Positions 58,001-64,000 of a DNA stretch of 64,000 nt are shown here, one piece after another (positions within the stretch are counted from its first letter, which is position 1; each line of letters starts with the position of its first letter). Origin of the DNA: an uncultured archaeon (GTDB taxonomy: Archaea > Micrarchaeota > Micrarchaeia > Anstonellales > Anstonellaceae); NCBI GenBank assembly GCA_902384555.1, contig CABMCD010000018.1:1-64000 (forward strand). Reading direction: 5' to 3'. Both the position numbers and the translations under genes were made by a program. Below the pieces are notes generated by a model that did no database searches, was not told the origin of the DNA, and was given only the letters and a program-made list of their open reading frames with translations.

Positions 58001-60019
58001 AGCCTGCCCGATACCCATTACAACGCCAAGGGGACGGAGATGGAAACCAACAGCGAGGCCACCCACGTTGCCTTCAGCCTGTTCGACAACAACCTATACC
58101 CCACCCGCTACTCGGTTGAGGAAGAATACGCGCCCTACGAGAAGTTCGTCGCCCGGCCCATCACCGCGCCGCTGGAATACACCGACGGCGGCACCAAAAC
58201 CGGCTACCTCAATTACGCGGGCATGCCGTGGTTGACCTATCCCAACTATGTCATCAAGCCCTCCGATTATGCGGCCCAGTTCCAGCCTAACGTGCTCAAA
58301 TCGGAATTCCACATCTTCAGCCCCCTGGGCACCCAACACGACCCGAACGCGAATGCGGTTTCCAACACCGTGCTGGGAGCGGCCTACCATCTGGGCTTGG
58401 AAAACGAGCCGCCAAAACGGAGCCTGGCCTTCCTCTTCAACGGAGTCGGGAAACTGCTGGAGCAGCCCCCCACCATCACCGAATTCGTTCCGCTGCCAGG
58501 CAACCGCATGGAAGAGAAGGAACGGGGCACCAAGATTTACGGCGTGCTGGGCAGCGACGCCATCAAGGCCGAGGATTTGAAGAACAGCTTGGATGCCGGC
58601 GCGTGGGACAAGCTCAATCGGGATTACGTCATCCCGCCCGCCATCAAGGTCTGGGCCGTGCAGGACGACCGGAACATCTATCTGCTGGCCGACGGCCTGC
58701 CGGTGCTCAAGATGAAGGACTGGAAGGTGGTCGACCCGGACGAGGCCGCCAAAGACGACCCGCTCTGCCGCTACGTGGCGGTGCTGGGCGAGGGACGGGA
58801 CCTGCGGGACGTCACCGGCGACCGCCTGGACAAGAGCAAACCGGCCCTGTGGATGCTGCCCCTCGATTTGTTCGGAACCACCTATGCCCCGGGCGAGGCC
58901 ATGCGGTTCCCGGGCGGCGCGGACGCCGCCCTCCACGAGAAGACGAAGGACGAAATGAGGGTGGAAATCGTGAGCAAGCAGTTTGCCGGCATGAGCCAGC
59001 CGGCAGACATGTACCACTTCACCTACGCGCCCGGCGGGACGGCCATGCCGGACGAGGGCATGGTGGTTTCGGCCGGAGTTCTGCTGCTCAAGGGACACCG
59101 CGACCTGTACCTCCAGCCCCAAAGCCTGGGGGCGGACGGCATGCTGCAGGGAACCATTTTCGATGCCAGCGGAGGCGTGCTGGGTTCGGGCGCGATAGCC
59201 TCTGGCGGCTTCGTGGTGTCGGCCGGCGGCCTGAATATGACGGTTAAACCCGGAGCGAGCGGGGATGCCGTCACGGTTGAAATGAACGAGGGCTTCTTCG
59301 ATGTGGGCGCGCAGTCCATCGAGCTGAGCAACCGGACGTCCATGAAAGTCCTCTCGAACCTGACCCAAAATGCGGACGGTTCGTATACCTACAACGGCCT
59401 GAGCGGAATCGACAACGCGGCCCAAACCTATGGCTTGGAGGATTTGGGCTTGACCACAAACAAGAGAGCGAGCTTCGACCAGCAGACGCCAAACTTGGAT
59501 TCGCCATTCAGCATGGAAAACGGCACCCAGTTGTTCCCATTCGGCCTCACGGGACAGAGGAGCGGATTTGAGGTGTTCTTCCATTCCAATTTGAAATTGG
59601 ACGGAACCCGGCCAAAGGAGGCCTATCCCTACTACTGGAATATGGACGAGCACCGGCTCATCCCATACAAGGAGGGCGACCCGATGGCGGGCTGGCCCGT
59701 GGTTCCCTCGCTCGCCAGCTATCTCAAGGTCTATCCCAATCCGGTGAGCCGCCGGGGCGCGCTGACCATTGACTTGCAGAACGGCATTCCGGGCATCGTG
59801 CCCGGCACGCCGGGCATCGTGGACATCGGAATCTACGATTTGACGGCCCGACCGGTCGGGAGCGTGAGGATAGGGAACCTGTTCGCCGGAACGGACATGA
59901 GCGTGGCGGTGGACCTGAGCCGGCTCAATCTCATGCCGGGCGCCTATTTCCTGGTCATGAACGCGGCCAACAACCCCATGTACGAAAGCCGGCTGGCCAA
60001 AATCATCGTGACGGAATAA
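55001..60019 (+). CDS. Giant beta-rich protein with T9SS-type-A-like C-terminal domain
   Basis: 1672 aa, the largest gene here. The start ATG 55001 overlaps the previous stop (ATGGTGA). The N-terminal 90 residues are Lys/Glu/Gly-rich and disordered, with no signal peptide. The long middle is beta-rich with many aromatic residues and only one or two Cys; several segments look like repeated sandwich domains, but no family is certain. The last 102 residues match the type A sorting domain: LKVYPNPVSRRGALTIDLQN, VDIGIYDLTARPVGSVRIGN, LSRLNLMPGAYFLVMNA and LAKIIVTE. A PGIV-PGT-PGIV repeat is inserted in that domain. It is likely a surface or envelope protein, by analogy only. Confidence 0.65.
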   Translation: MVMLEKEPEKKQPARRLEGVKPSREEKPLKTRPKKAASYAPKSAAGAQSENKAEGRLSEDSKKNKDRLAGGAKKKTQDRLMGGGGKKKDGLLSLDEPPQYEAVSSILQPLGPGFDNGGNGEKSVARFWPSGNGDGTAVELKTAPPAYDSNSIYRGYGMVQRPRQMAVTLQFRNETDFPLAPEISLRDLKAGRNYHAGSWIVTAVEIDEAAGLVKVKIAKEKDYRIVRQGDITQGGDGYGYALADVDPGTGAAVLDVQYLGKAIGQISVKPGQTYTYVDANSGKTLKFHVYTAGDGTSSSEKWAEVAILQEEHVLEDGHRFDNVDSNDLNWKEWYVAAGTGGMKKNTIMGYSTIDFSSNTISIYVDDVANASGGESRFVKGKSIQMPLDYVLRCDGMVNDWKTDIAIGTANYTSIRLEDGSTVQGNFIKLSAEKSGFFYDTGTQSRASEIFVDPLNGKVYGTVMGVNGRRILDGDIILGDHTYPENKLVFSKDWIGFEEAARPLGTPGFTTLTDRAIVNLVADGNGAYRFNPGYGALSGIRYQGLANSMGTTGYDAPLTTERGSEWRMLGTTDAVFRFNVGGNEPGLVNDGMARFKWTVLDLSNAPQFENPWETTPGLTKNGIDGVWRYPERYVIPSPNNGNYQDGIAEYWAVSQQGTVFNFTEQEFKNRLDYFAYKVRPKTGWVEGTSVVPIFGKEYVLEERMAGIWKVRDPVNDDYYLLGVRGDVSVSRYDKNGAWVDINSADPLYGFNAYIGDAAQVEDITNPSLRSGQDVLWLKKDLETFVANMGTQTVSPNSARMRLDQEPRTMSVGLDIVKNRDFGLLGTMDAIRIDISKFGNVGRITDNTMNVNLDAEKIDELYYVPTMNKKPEDNYAEAAIIYKDKTDGRYYLARSVSNPSIGADHGLTILDKDANVRWSLSHKQGTGVVQLVAKEYVGSDSPDSSLHAHTTMTVGAITGAGAKGDQFELSGMWSDGLYELVKYRWDSQNQKQTRTVIESRSASLPDTHYNAKGTEMETNSEATHVAFSLFDNNLYPTRYSVEEEYAPYEKFVARPITAPLEYTDGGTKTGYLNYAGMPWLTYPNYVIKPSDYAAQFQPNVLKSEFHIFSPLGTQHDPNANAVSNTVLGAAYHLGLENEPPKRSLAFLFNGVGKLLEQPPTITEFVPLPGNRMEEKERGTKIYGVLGSDAIKAEDLKNSLDAGAWDKLNRDYVIPPAIKVWAVQDDRNIYLLADGLPVLKMKDWKVVDPDEAAKDDPLCRYVAVLGEGRDLRDVTGDRLDKSKPALWMLPLDLFGTTYAPGEAMRFPGGADAALHEKTKDEMRVEIVSKQFAGMSQPADMYHFTYAPGGTAMPDEGMVVSAGVLLLKGHRDLYLQPQSLGADGMLQGTIFDASGGVLGSGAIASGGFVVSAGGLNMTVKPGASGDAVTVEMNEGFFDVGAQSIELSNRTSMKVLSNLTQNADGSYTYNGLSGIDNAAQTYGLEDLGLTTNKRASFDQQTPNLDSPFSMENGTQLFPFGLTGQRSGFEVFFHSNLKLDGTRPKEAYPYYWNMDEHRLIPYKEGDPMAGWPVVPSLASYLKVYPNPVSRRGALTIDLQNGIPGIVPGTPGIVDIGIYDLTARPVGSVRIGNLFAGTDMSVAVDLSRLNLMPGAYFLVMNAANNPMYESRLAKIIVTE

Positions 60020-60106
60020 AGGGCGGATGAAAAATCAGGAAATCAAAAGGGCAGAAAATCGAAATTTAGAAGCCTATTTATTCATTTTTATCCATAAATA
60101 GCACCT

Positions 60107-61429
60107 ATGAAAGTGCATGGCCCCCCGCCTCAAAAATTCAGCTTCATACCGGGAGGCCGGGCCAAGAATTACAGCGACAAGACGCTGGAGGCGCTCAAAG
60201 ATTTCAAAGCCTGGTTTGCACTAGGATATGACCCGCTTTACACCAAAAACAAGGTTGAGGCCATCACGGCCTTTGGAAGCACTTATTTCAAGAAATTCTA
60301 TATCGTGCTGCCGGACGAGCTGGCCCTCCTCAACCTCAATGCCAGCGGAGGGGTGCCCTTCTACCAGACCATGGTGGACAAAGAGCCAATCTGGACCAAA
60401 TACGACCCGGAGCCGGACAATCGGCGGGCAATCCGCCATGCGCTCGGCAACATGAACCTGCATAGTTCGAATGTGGCCGCGGAAATCGTGAAAAAACTGG
60501 GTTGCAGCAACGTCGAAATCCTGACGCTCTCCGAAATCGTGTCAGATTTGCGCAAACGGGAGCGCAGCGACGCGAAAAATGGAAAGCCGGCAAAAAACCT
60601 GCCGTTGGATGAGTTTTTCATGCAAATGAAATGGACGATGGACAGCCTGCTCATGGCCGACATGCAGGTGCTTGAGAAAATGCTGGAAATCATGCGGGGC
60701 AAGGCCATCACCGACCAGACCGAGAACCGCCGGCATCTGCGAATCCTCGGCCTGCTCAAGGAAGTCAAGAGGTATTTTGCAGAAGATTATCTGGATGAGA
60801 ACGCGATGGTTGAAATCAACGGCCTGAACATCCGGCGCGAGCTGCGCATTTATGAGCTGGAGGAAGAGGTGCGCAAAGACATCCGGAGCGGCGACCCGTT
60901 CGAAGTCAGCCGCTGGGAATACGACAACCTGCGCCGCATGCGCCAGACCATGGCCATTCAAACCCGGATGAGACAACGGTATCTGTATAACCGCGGCACC
61001 TCCCGCCAGAAGATGATTGTGCAGGAGTTCATGGACACGGACCATATGAACGTCCATCCGCTCAAGCTCAAGAAGATGCTGCAATACTGGGACGGCGAGA
61101 CGCAGGGCCTTCGCACGCTCTACCGGCTGCGCTGGATGGTGGATTACCCCATACAGGAGGCCGTGTATATTGCCATGATAAACGAATACCTTAACGTGCC
61201 CTTCAAACTTGGGCCCGGGCGGGAGAAAGCGTATGACGATTTCGCCATGGAAGTGATTCAGGCGCCGCAGAGCCCGAAAGCCGCTTACCGCTGGCTGCTG
61301 AGCAGCGGCGAGACTGTCCATGTCAAACAGACCGAAAACGGGCTTGAAATCACGCCGCCCAAGCCCCCCATCCAGACCAAACCGGCCTCAGATTATGGAT
61401 TCTTTTACCTGTCCTCGCCGGTGGATTAG
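60107..61429 (+). CDS. Hypothetical protein, 440 aa
   Basis: Soluble, mostly helical, no family recognised. Start GPPPQKFSFIPGGRAKNYSD, then KNKVEAITAFGSTYFKKFYI, TENRRHLRILGLLKEVKRYF, LEEEVRKDIRSGDPFEVSRW, GTSRQKMIVQEFMDTDHMNV and MVDYPIQEAVYIAMINEYL. No catalytic motif stands out. AT-rich TATA-like sequence (CTATTTATTC and ATAAATAGC, 60071-60103) precedes it. It converges on the kinase-like gene with 11 bases between stops. Confidence 0.55.
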   Translation: MKVHGPPPQKFSFIPGGRAKNYSDKTLEALKDFKAWFALGYDPLYTKNKVEAITAFGSTYFKKFYIVLPDELALLNLNASGGVPFYQTMVDKEPIWTKYDPEPDNRRAIRHALGNMNLHSSNVAAEIVKKLGCSNVEILTLSEIVSDLRKRERSDAKNGKPAKNLPLDEFFMQMKWTMDSLLMADMQVLEKMLEIMRGKAITDQTENRRHLRILGLLKEVKRYFAEDYLDENAMVEINGLNIRRELRIYELEEEVRKDIRSGDPFEVSRWEYDNLRRMRQTMAIQTRMRQRYLYNRGTSRQKMIVQEFMDTDHMNVHPLKLKKMLQYWDGETQGLRTLYRLRWMVDYPIQEAVYIAMINEYLNVPFKLGPGREKAYDDFAMEVIQAPQSPKAAYRWLLSSGETVHVKQTENGLEITPPKPPIQTKPASDYGFFYLSSPVD

Positions 61430-61440
61430 AAAATCGAGAT

Positions 61441-62106
61441 TTAGACCGCCGGCTCGCGCTTCTTCCGCAGCTTGTCAACAAAAGACAGCGCCAAATTGAC
61501 GCCGTTAATGAACTTGCGCATCCGCCCGTCGGGCTGCATTTCCACCACGTCAAAGACCAGCGCTTTTCCCTCCGCCTTGTCATGGAAAACATTGCCCATA
61601 TTGATTTCGTACACCCCATTGAGCAGGGCCCGGATGGCGAATTTGAAGACATGGAACTTGAGCTTTGTTGGCACCTCTTTTTTGGAGTCCAGCATACGCT
61701 CGTGCGGATAATAGCGCGTCAGGATGAGGTTGCAGCTGGACAAATCAACGGCCGCCAGATACTCGACCGCCCGGACGTGCTCGTTCTCCAGCGGAACAAG
61801 TTTGGAGAGGGCCAGCATCTCCCCCACTCCGCCATGGTCGTAAAGGCGGGAAGTGGGGGCGGTTTCCTTGACAAAATAGGCCTGGCCGTCGAGAGTGAGC
61901 TTCCACAGGCCGCAATGGGCCATGCCCGGCCTGCTCAAGGCCTCGATTTGAAACCCGCCGGATTCCCAAGATTTCAGGCCGCGCGCGTGCACCTTCATGA
62001 ACTGGCGCAGGGCGTCGGGATGCTGTTTGAGGAGGGAGCGAAAGAGAGGAGTGTAGGCCGCCCGCATCGAGGGCCGCTGGATGAGGCTAATCGCTCTATT
62101 ATCCAT
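61441..62106 (-). CDS. Unknown protein, kinase-like fold candidate (paralogue of 18953-19711)
   Basis: 221 aa. Shares FQIE, GLWKLT and FVKE with the 19 kb gene in the same order. The later half is closer to aminoglycoside-phosphotransferase-like kinases: FAIRALLNGVYEINMGNVFH followed by GKALVFDVVEMQPDG, where N in GNVF and D in VFD sit where catalytic-loop Asn and metal Asp would be. The HxD Asp is not obvious. CTATATAA at 62111-62118 lies too close to ATG 62106 for normal spacing, so the start may be ATG 62067 (MRAAYTPLF). Confidence 0.55.
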   Translation of the reverse strand: MDNRAISLIQRPSMRAAYTPLFRSLLKQHPDALRQFMKVHARGLKSWESGGFQIEALSRPGMAHCGLWKLTLDGQAYFVKETAPTSRLYDHGGVGEMLALSKLVPLENEHVRAVEYLAAVDLSSCNLILTRYYPHERMLDSKKEVPTKLKFHVFKFAIRALLNGVYEINMGNVFHDKAEGKALVFDVVEMQPDGRMRKFINGVNLALSFVDKLRKKREPAV

Positions 62107-62188
62107 GATATTATATAGATGACAACATTAAAAAAGAGAAGCCCGAGAGAGTTTTGGCCGAAAAAAGGCCGAAAAAAGGGGTAAAAAA

Positions 62189-62485
62189 TCAGCGGCGGCG
62201 CTTCTTCTTGGCCGCCATTTTGACCGCCGGCATCTTCATGGCCGAGGGCGAGTAGACGGCCATGAACACCAGCGCCGAGCCGATGAAGGTCAGGGCGTTG
62301 AACATCGCCACGTCAATCATGCCGGCCGCGAACGCGTCCAGCACCAGCAGCACGATGCCCGCCGCGCTGGCGAGGGGCAGCAGGGGCGTCAGCTCCCGGC
62401 CCTTGTTGGAGAGCATGCCGAACTGGTAGAACCAGCCGAACGCAATCAGCGTCAGGCCGGCAATCGAGAGATAGTGCCATTCCAT
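62189..62485 (-). CDS. Small membrane protein, 98 aa
   Basis: Three hydrophobic helices (YLSIAGLTLIAFGWFYQFGM, LLPLASAAGIVLLVLDAFAA, FNALTFIGSALVFMAVY) and a basic tail (KMAAKKKRRR). ATG 62485 has GAGGTATCTT upstream. TTTTATACC (minus strand, 62518-62526) is a likely TATA box 33 bases away. No family recognised. Confidence 0.6.
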   Translation of the reverse strand: MEWHYLSIAGLTLIAFGWFYQFGMLSNKGRELTPLLPLASAAGIVLLVLDAFAAGMIDVAMFNALTFIGSALVFMAVYSPSAMKMPAVKMAAKKKRRR

Positions 62486-62666
62486 AAGATACCTCAATAA
62501 AGGGCCTCAGAGGGGAGGTATAAAAGCCTAGAGGAAGGCCAAAGCCCGCCGATTACCACAGAAAAAGAGAAGAAAAGAAAAAGAAAATCAAGAAGCCAGC
62601 CGGCCCGGACCGGAGTCCGGGAAAGCGGGCGGAGGCAAAATGCCGGGTCCGAATTTCACCATGTCA

Positions 62667-62828
62667 TCACGCGTTTTTCTCAAGCTCGCTGATGCGCTCG
62701 CGCACGCCTTTGGCTTCCATTTCAAGGTCGGAGGCGTATTCCTTGAGCATCTCGACCTTTTCCTCGCGCGTGAGGAACGAGCGGTTGGCGCTGCCGCAGC
62801 AGCCCGGGCCATTGTATCCGTATCCCAT
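62667..62828 (-). CDS. Small DUF5320-like protein, 53 aa
   Basis: MGYGYNGPGCCGSANRSFLT, then REEKVEMLKEYASDLEMEAK and a coiled-coil-like end (GVRERISELEKNA). Short proteins with a Gly/Cys-rich start and a Glu/Lys helix are often found beside PadR-like or metal-related genes in archaea and anaerobes. ATG 62828 has GGGAGGTG upstream. It is divergent from the PadR gene across two identical-type operators, so PadR probably represses it. Confidence 0.65.
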   Translation of the reverse strand: MGYGYNGPGCCGSANRSFLTREEKVEMLKEYASDLEMEAKGVRERISELEKNA

Positions 62829-62846
62829 TTCCAACACCTCCCGATT

Positions 62847-62904
62847 ATATCGGGCGTCCGATATTAACAGGCGCAGGTATTTAATCATATCGGACATACG
62901 ATAT
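62847..62904. promoter_or_regulatory. Two PadR operators, ATATCG-N6-CGATAT
   Basis: Perfect inverted repeats ATATCG(GGCGTC)CGATAT at 62847-62864 and ATATCG(GACATA)CGATAT at 62887-62904, centres 40 bp apart, in the divergent gap between the 53-aa gene and the PadR gene. A TATTTAAT promoter element lies between them (about 62878-62885). The second operator ends 4 bases before the PadR ATG. Confidence 0.7.
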
Positions 62905-62908
62905 ATCC

Positions 62909-63211
62909 ATGGAGAAAGACTGCGCGCCCTGCTGCGACATGCGCGGCATGCTCTCTTTCCTCATCCTCTTTCTCTTGTCCAAAAAATCCATGCACGGGCA
63001 GGCCTTGGCCGAGGAAATCGGAAAAAGAAAAGGCGAGAAGCCCTCCTGCGGCACCATCTACCCGGCCCTCAAGAGCCTGAAAGAGGCCGGATGGATACAG
63101 GAGGAGAAGGAGGGCAAAACCATCGTGTATTCGCTCACCGCGCAGGGCCGCACGTCGCTCAAATCGGCGCGCCAAAGATTTGTGCAAATCTTTATCGGCG
63201 TGATGGAATAA
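62909..63211 (+). CDS. PadR-family transcriptional regulator
   Basis: 100 aa. Cys-rich start (MEKDCAPCCDMRG) then the PadR winged helix: MLSFLILFLLSKKSMHGQAL, AEEIGKRKGEKPSCGTIYPA, LKSLKEAGWIQEEKEGKTIV and YSLTAQGRTSLKSA. The four Cys (C5, C8, C9 and one in the recognition helix region, PSCGTIY) could sense a metal or redox change. The second operator overlaps its own start region, so it is probably autoregulated. The message may be leaderless. Confidence 0.88.
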   Translation: MEKDCAPCCDMRGMLSFLILFLLSKKSMHGQALAEEIGKRKGEKPSCGTIYPALKSLKEAGWIQEEKEGKTIVYSLTAQGRTSLKSARQRFVQIFIGVME

Positions 63212-63229
63212 ACGGGCCGTTCGCCCAGC

Positions 63230-63238
63230 TTTAAAAAC
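63230..63238 (+). promoter_or_regulatory. TATA box for secY
   Basis: CTTTAAAAA, 46 bases upstream of the secY ATG; GGGAGGAATAT is the ribosome site. An independent promoter is what would be expected after separation from the ribosomal operon. Confidence 0.45.
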
Positions 63239-63284
63239 CTCGCGCCGCTAAAGGGTCATCCGTCATATTTATCGAGGGAGGAAT

Positions 63285-64000
63285 ATGTCCAGTCCACTCA
63301 AATTCCTAGAGCCCGTCTTCCATCTTCTGCCCGAGGTGAAAGCCCCCAGCACGCCGCCCGGCTTCAACCAGAAGGTGGTCTGGACCGTGCTGGCGCTGGT
63401 CATCTTCTTTGCCATGTACAACGTGGCGGCGGTGGGAGTCAGTTCCCGGCTGGCCGGTTCCAGCGACTTCTTGCAGGTCGTGACGGCCTCCAAAATGGGC
63501 TCCCTGCTCACCACCGGTATCGGCCCCATCGTGCTGGCCTCCATCTTCCTCCAGCTGTTCGTGGGCGCCAAACTGCTCAATGTCGACCTCAAGGACCCCG
63601 AGCAGCGCTCGCAGTTTTACGGGACGCAAAAGCTTCTGGCCATTCTGCTGTGCATTTTCGAGGCCTATGTCTATGTGATGATTGGCCACCTGCCCCTGCA
63701 GCCCCTCTTCCCGACCATGGAGGGCAACGTGGTGGGCGTGGCCGGCGACGGGCTGGCGACGGTGCAAACCCTCGCCGGCAGCTACATCAGCGTGCCCATG
63801 TCCAATGCGGCGGCCGCGGTGGGAACCACCTATGCGCCCTACACCGCCATTCTGGTATTGCTGCAAATCGCGCTGGGCTCCATCGTCCTTCTGTTCTTGG
63901 ATGAAGTGGTGGCCAAGCACGGGTTGGGCTCCGGCATTTCGCTCTTTATCGCGGCCGGCGTATCCCTCGCCATCGTGGGCGGGGCCATCAACCTCTTCAC
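63285..64000 (+). CDS. secY: Preprotein translocase subunit SecY (3' end outside window)
   Basis: Partial, 238 codons seen. It is the pore subunit of the Sec translocon. PLKFLEPVFHLLPEVKAPS opening, TM1 WTVLALVIFFAMYNV, plug-region residues, then GIGPIVLASIFLQLFVGAKL, LNVDLKDPEQRSQFYGTQKL and GSIVLLFLDEVVAKHGLGSG with ISLFIAAGVSL. In most archaea this gene follows L15 directly; here it is 20.6 kb downstream with its own TATA box. Confidence 0.96.
   Translation, partial: MSSPLKFLEPVFHLLPEVKAPSTPPGFNQKVVWTVLALVIFFAMYNVAAVGVSSRLAGSSDFLQVVTASKMGSLLTTGIGPIVLASIFLQLFVGAKLLNVDLKDPEQRSQFYGTQKLLAILLCIFEAYVYVMIGHLPLQPLFPTMEGNVVGVAGDGLATVQTLAGSYISVPMSNAAAAVGTTYAPYTAILVLLQIALGSIVLLFLDEVVAKHGLGSGISLFIAAGVSLAIVGGAINLF

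Noticed and set aside
54893..58066. A very long open frame on the minus strand opposite the giant protein gene
   Set aside because: High GC leaves antisense frames open. Its translation is His/Gly/Val/Arg-rich without domain motifs, while the plus strand gives ordered motifs and a sorting-like end. Similar antisense frames opposite the beta-propeller gene, trpS, mcm and most ribosomal genes were rejected for the same reason.

Overview
The window is chromosomal DNA of a GC-rich archaeon. The informational genes are all archaeal in type: exosome Csl4, RNA polymerase subunit L, FEN-1, MCM, MBF1, aCPSF2, TrpRS, aIF1/SUI1, RNase P Rnp1, and a full archaeal-order ribosomal protein cluster with S4e, L32e and L19e. 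TATA boxes sit upstream of many genes and GGTGA-type ribosome binding sites are common. Small gene size, class III signal peptides and many orphan membrane or lipoprotein genes would fit a DPANN-type lineage (for example Micrarchaeota or Diapherotrites), but that placement is inference.

Layout. 1-1.9 kb: Csl4 and an RpoL-signal peptidase reading frame. 1.9-5.0 kb: riboflavin genes, with archaeal ribC and ribH followed by bacterial-style ribA and ribD; CTP-dependent ribK lies at 14.8 kb. 5-14.5 kb: a small HTH pair, a lipoprotein, a YkgJ-like protein, a KaiC-like ATPase, TrpRS, membrane proteins, a zinc peptidase, a CoaD-NTPase fusion and a pilin-like protein. 14.5-14.7 kb: two 24-bp direct repeats around a structured spacer. 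15-21 kb: an MBF1-membrane protein-FEN-1 operon, aCPSF2, and a divergent pair of unknown genes. 21-30 kb: mcm, pdxS and pdxT separated by two membrane protein genes, and two lipoproteins, one with a beta-propeller. 30-42.7 kb: the ribosomal cluster L3-L4-L23-L2-S19-L22-S3-L29-aIF1-Rnp1-S17-L14-L24-S4e-L5-S14-S8-L6-L32e-L19e-L18-S5-L30-L15.

secY, which normally follows L15, appears only at 63.3 kb. The 20.6 kb between them falls into three parts. The first (42.7-50.9 kb) is visibly AT-rich and looks acquired. It has a HEPN-like zinc-ribbon protein, a decayed tRNA-like fragment, a YdjM-like protein, a CARF-like transcription factor, a HARE-HTH/GIY-YIG nuclease, two DNA methyltransferases, a FokI homologue and an unknown protein. 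The second (50.9-60.0 kb) has a beta-CASP nuclease and then a three-gene operon of large beta-rich proteins. Two of these end in domains resembling the C-terminal sorting domain of the bacterial type IX secretion system, which is unexpected in an archaeon. The third (60.1-63.2 kb) has unknown genes, including the second copy of a kinase-like family also seen at 19 kb, and a PadR regulator with two matching operators.

Start codons were chosen from Shine-Dalgarno and TATA spacing where several were possible. All function calls rest on reading motifs and remembered family sequences; no database search was run.
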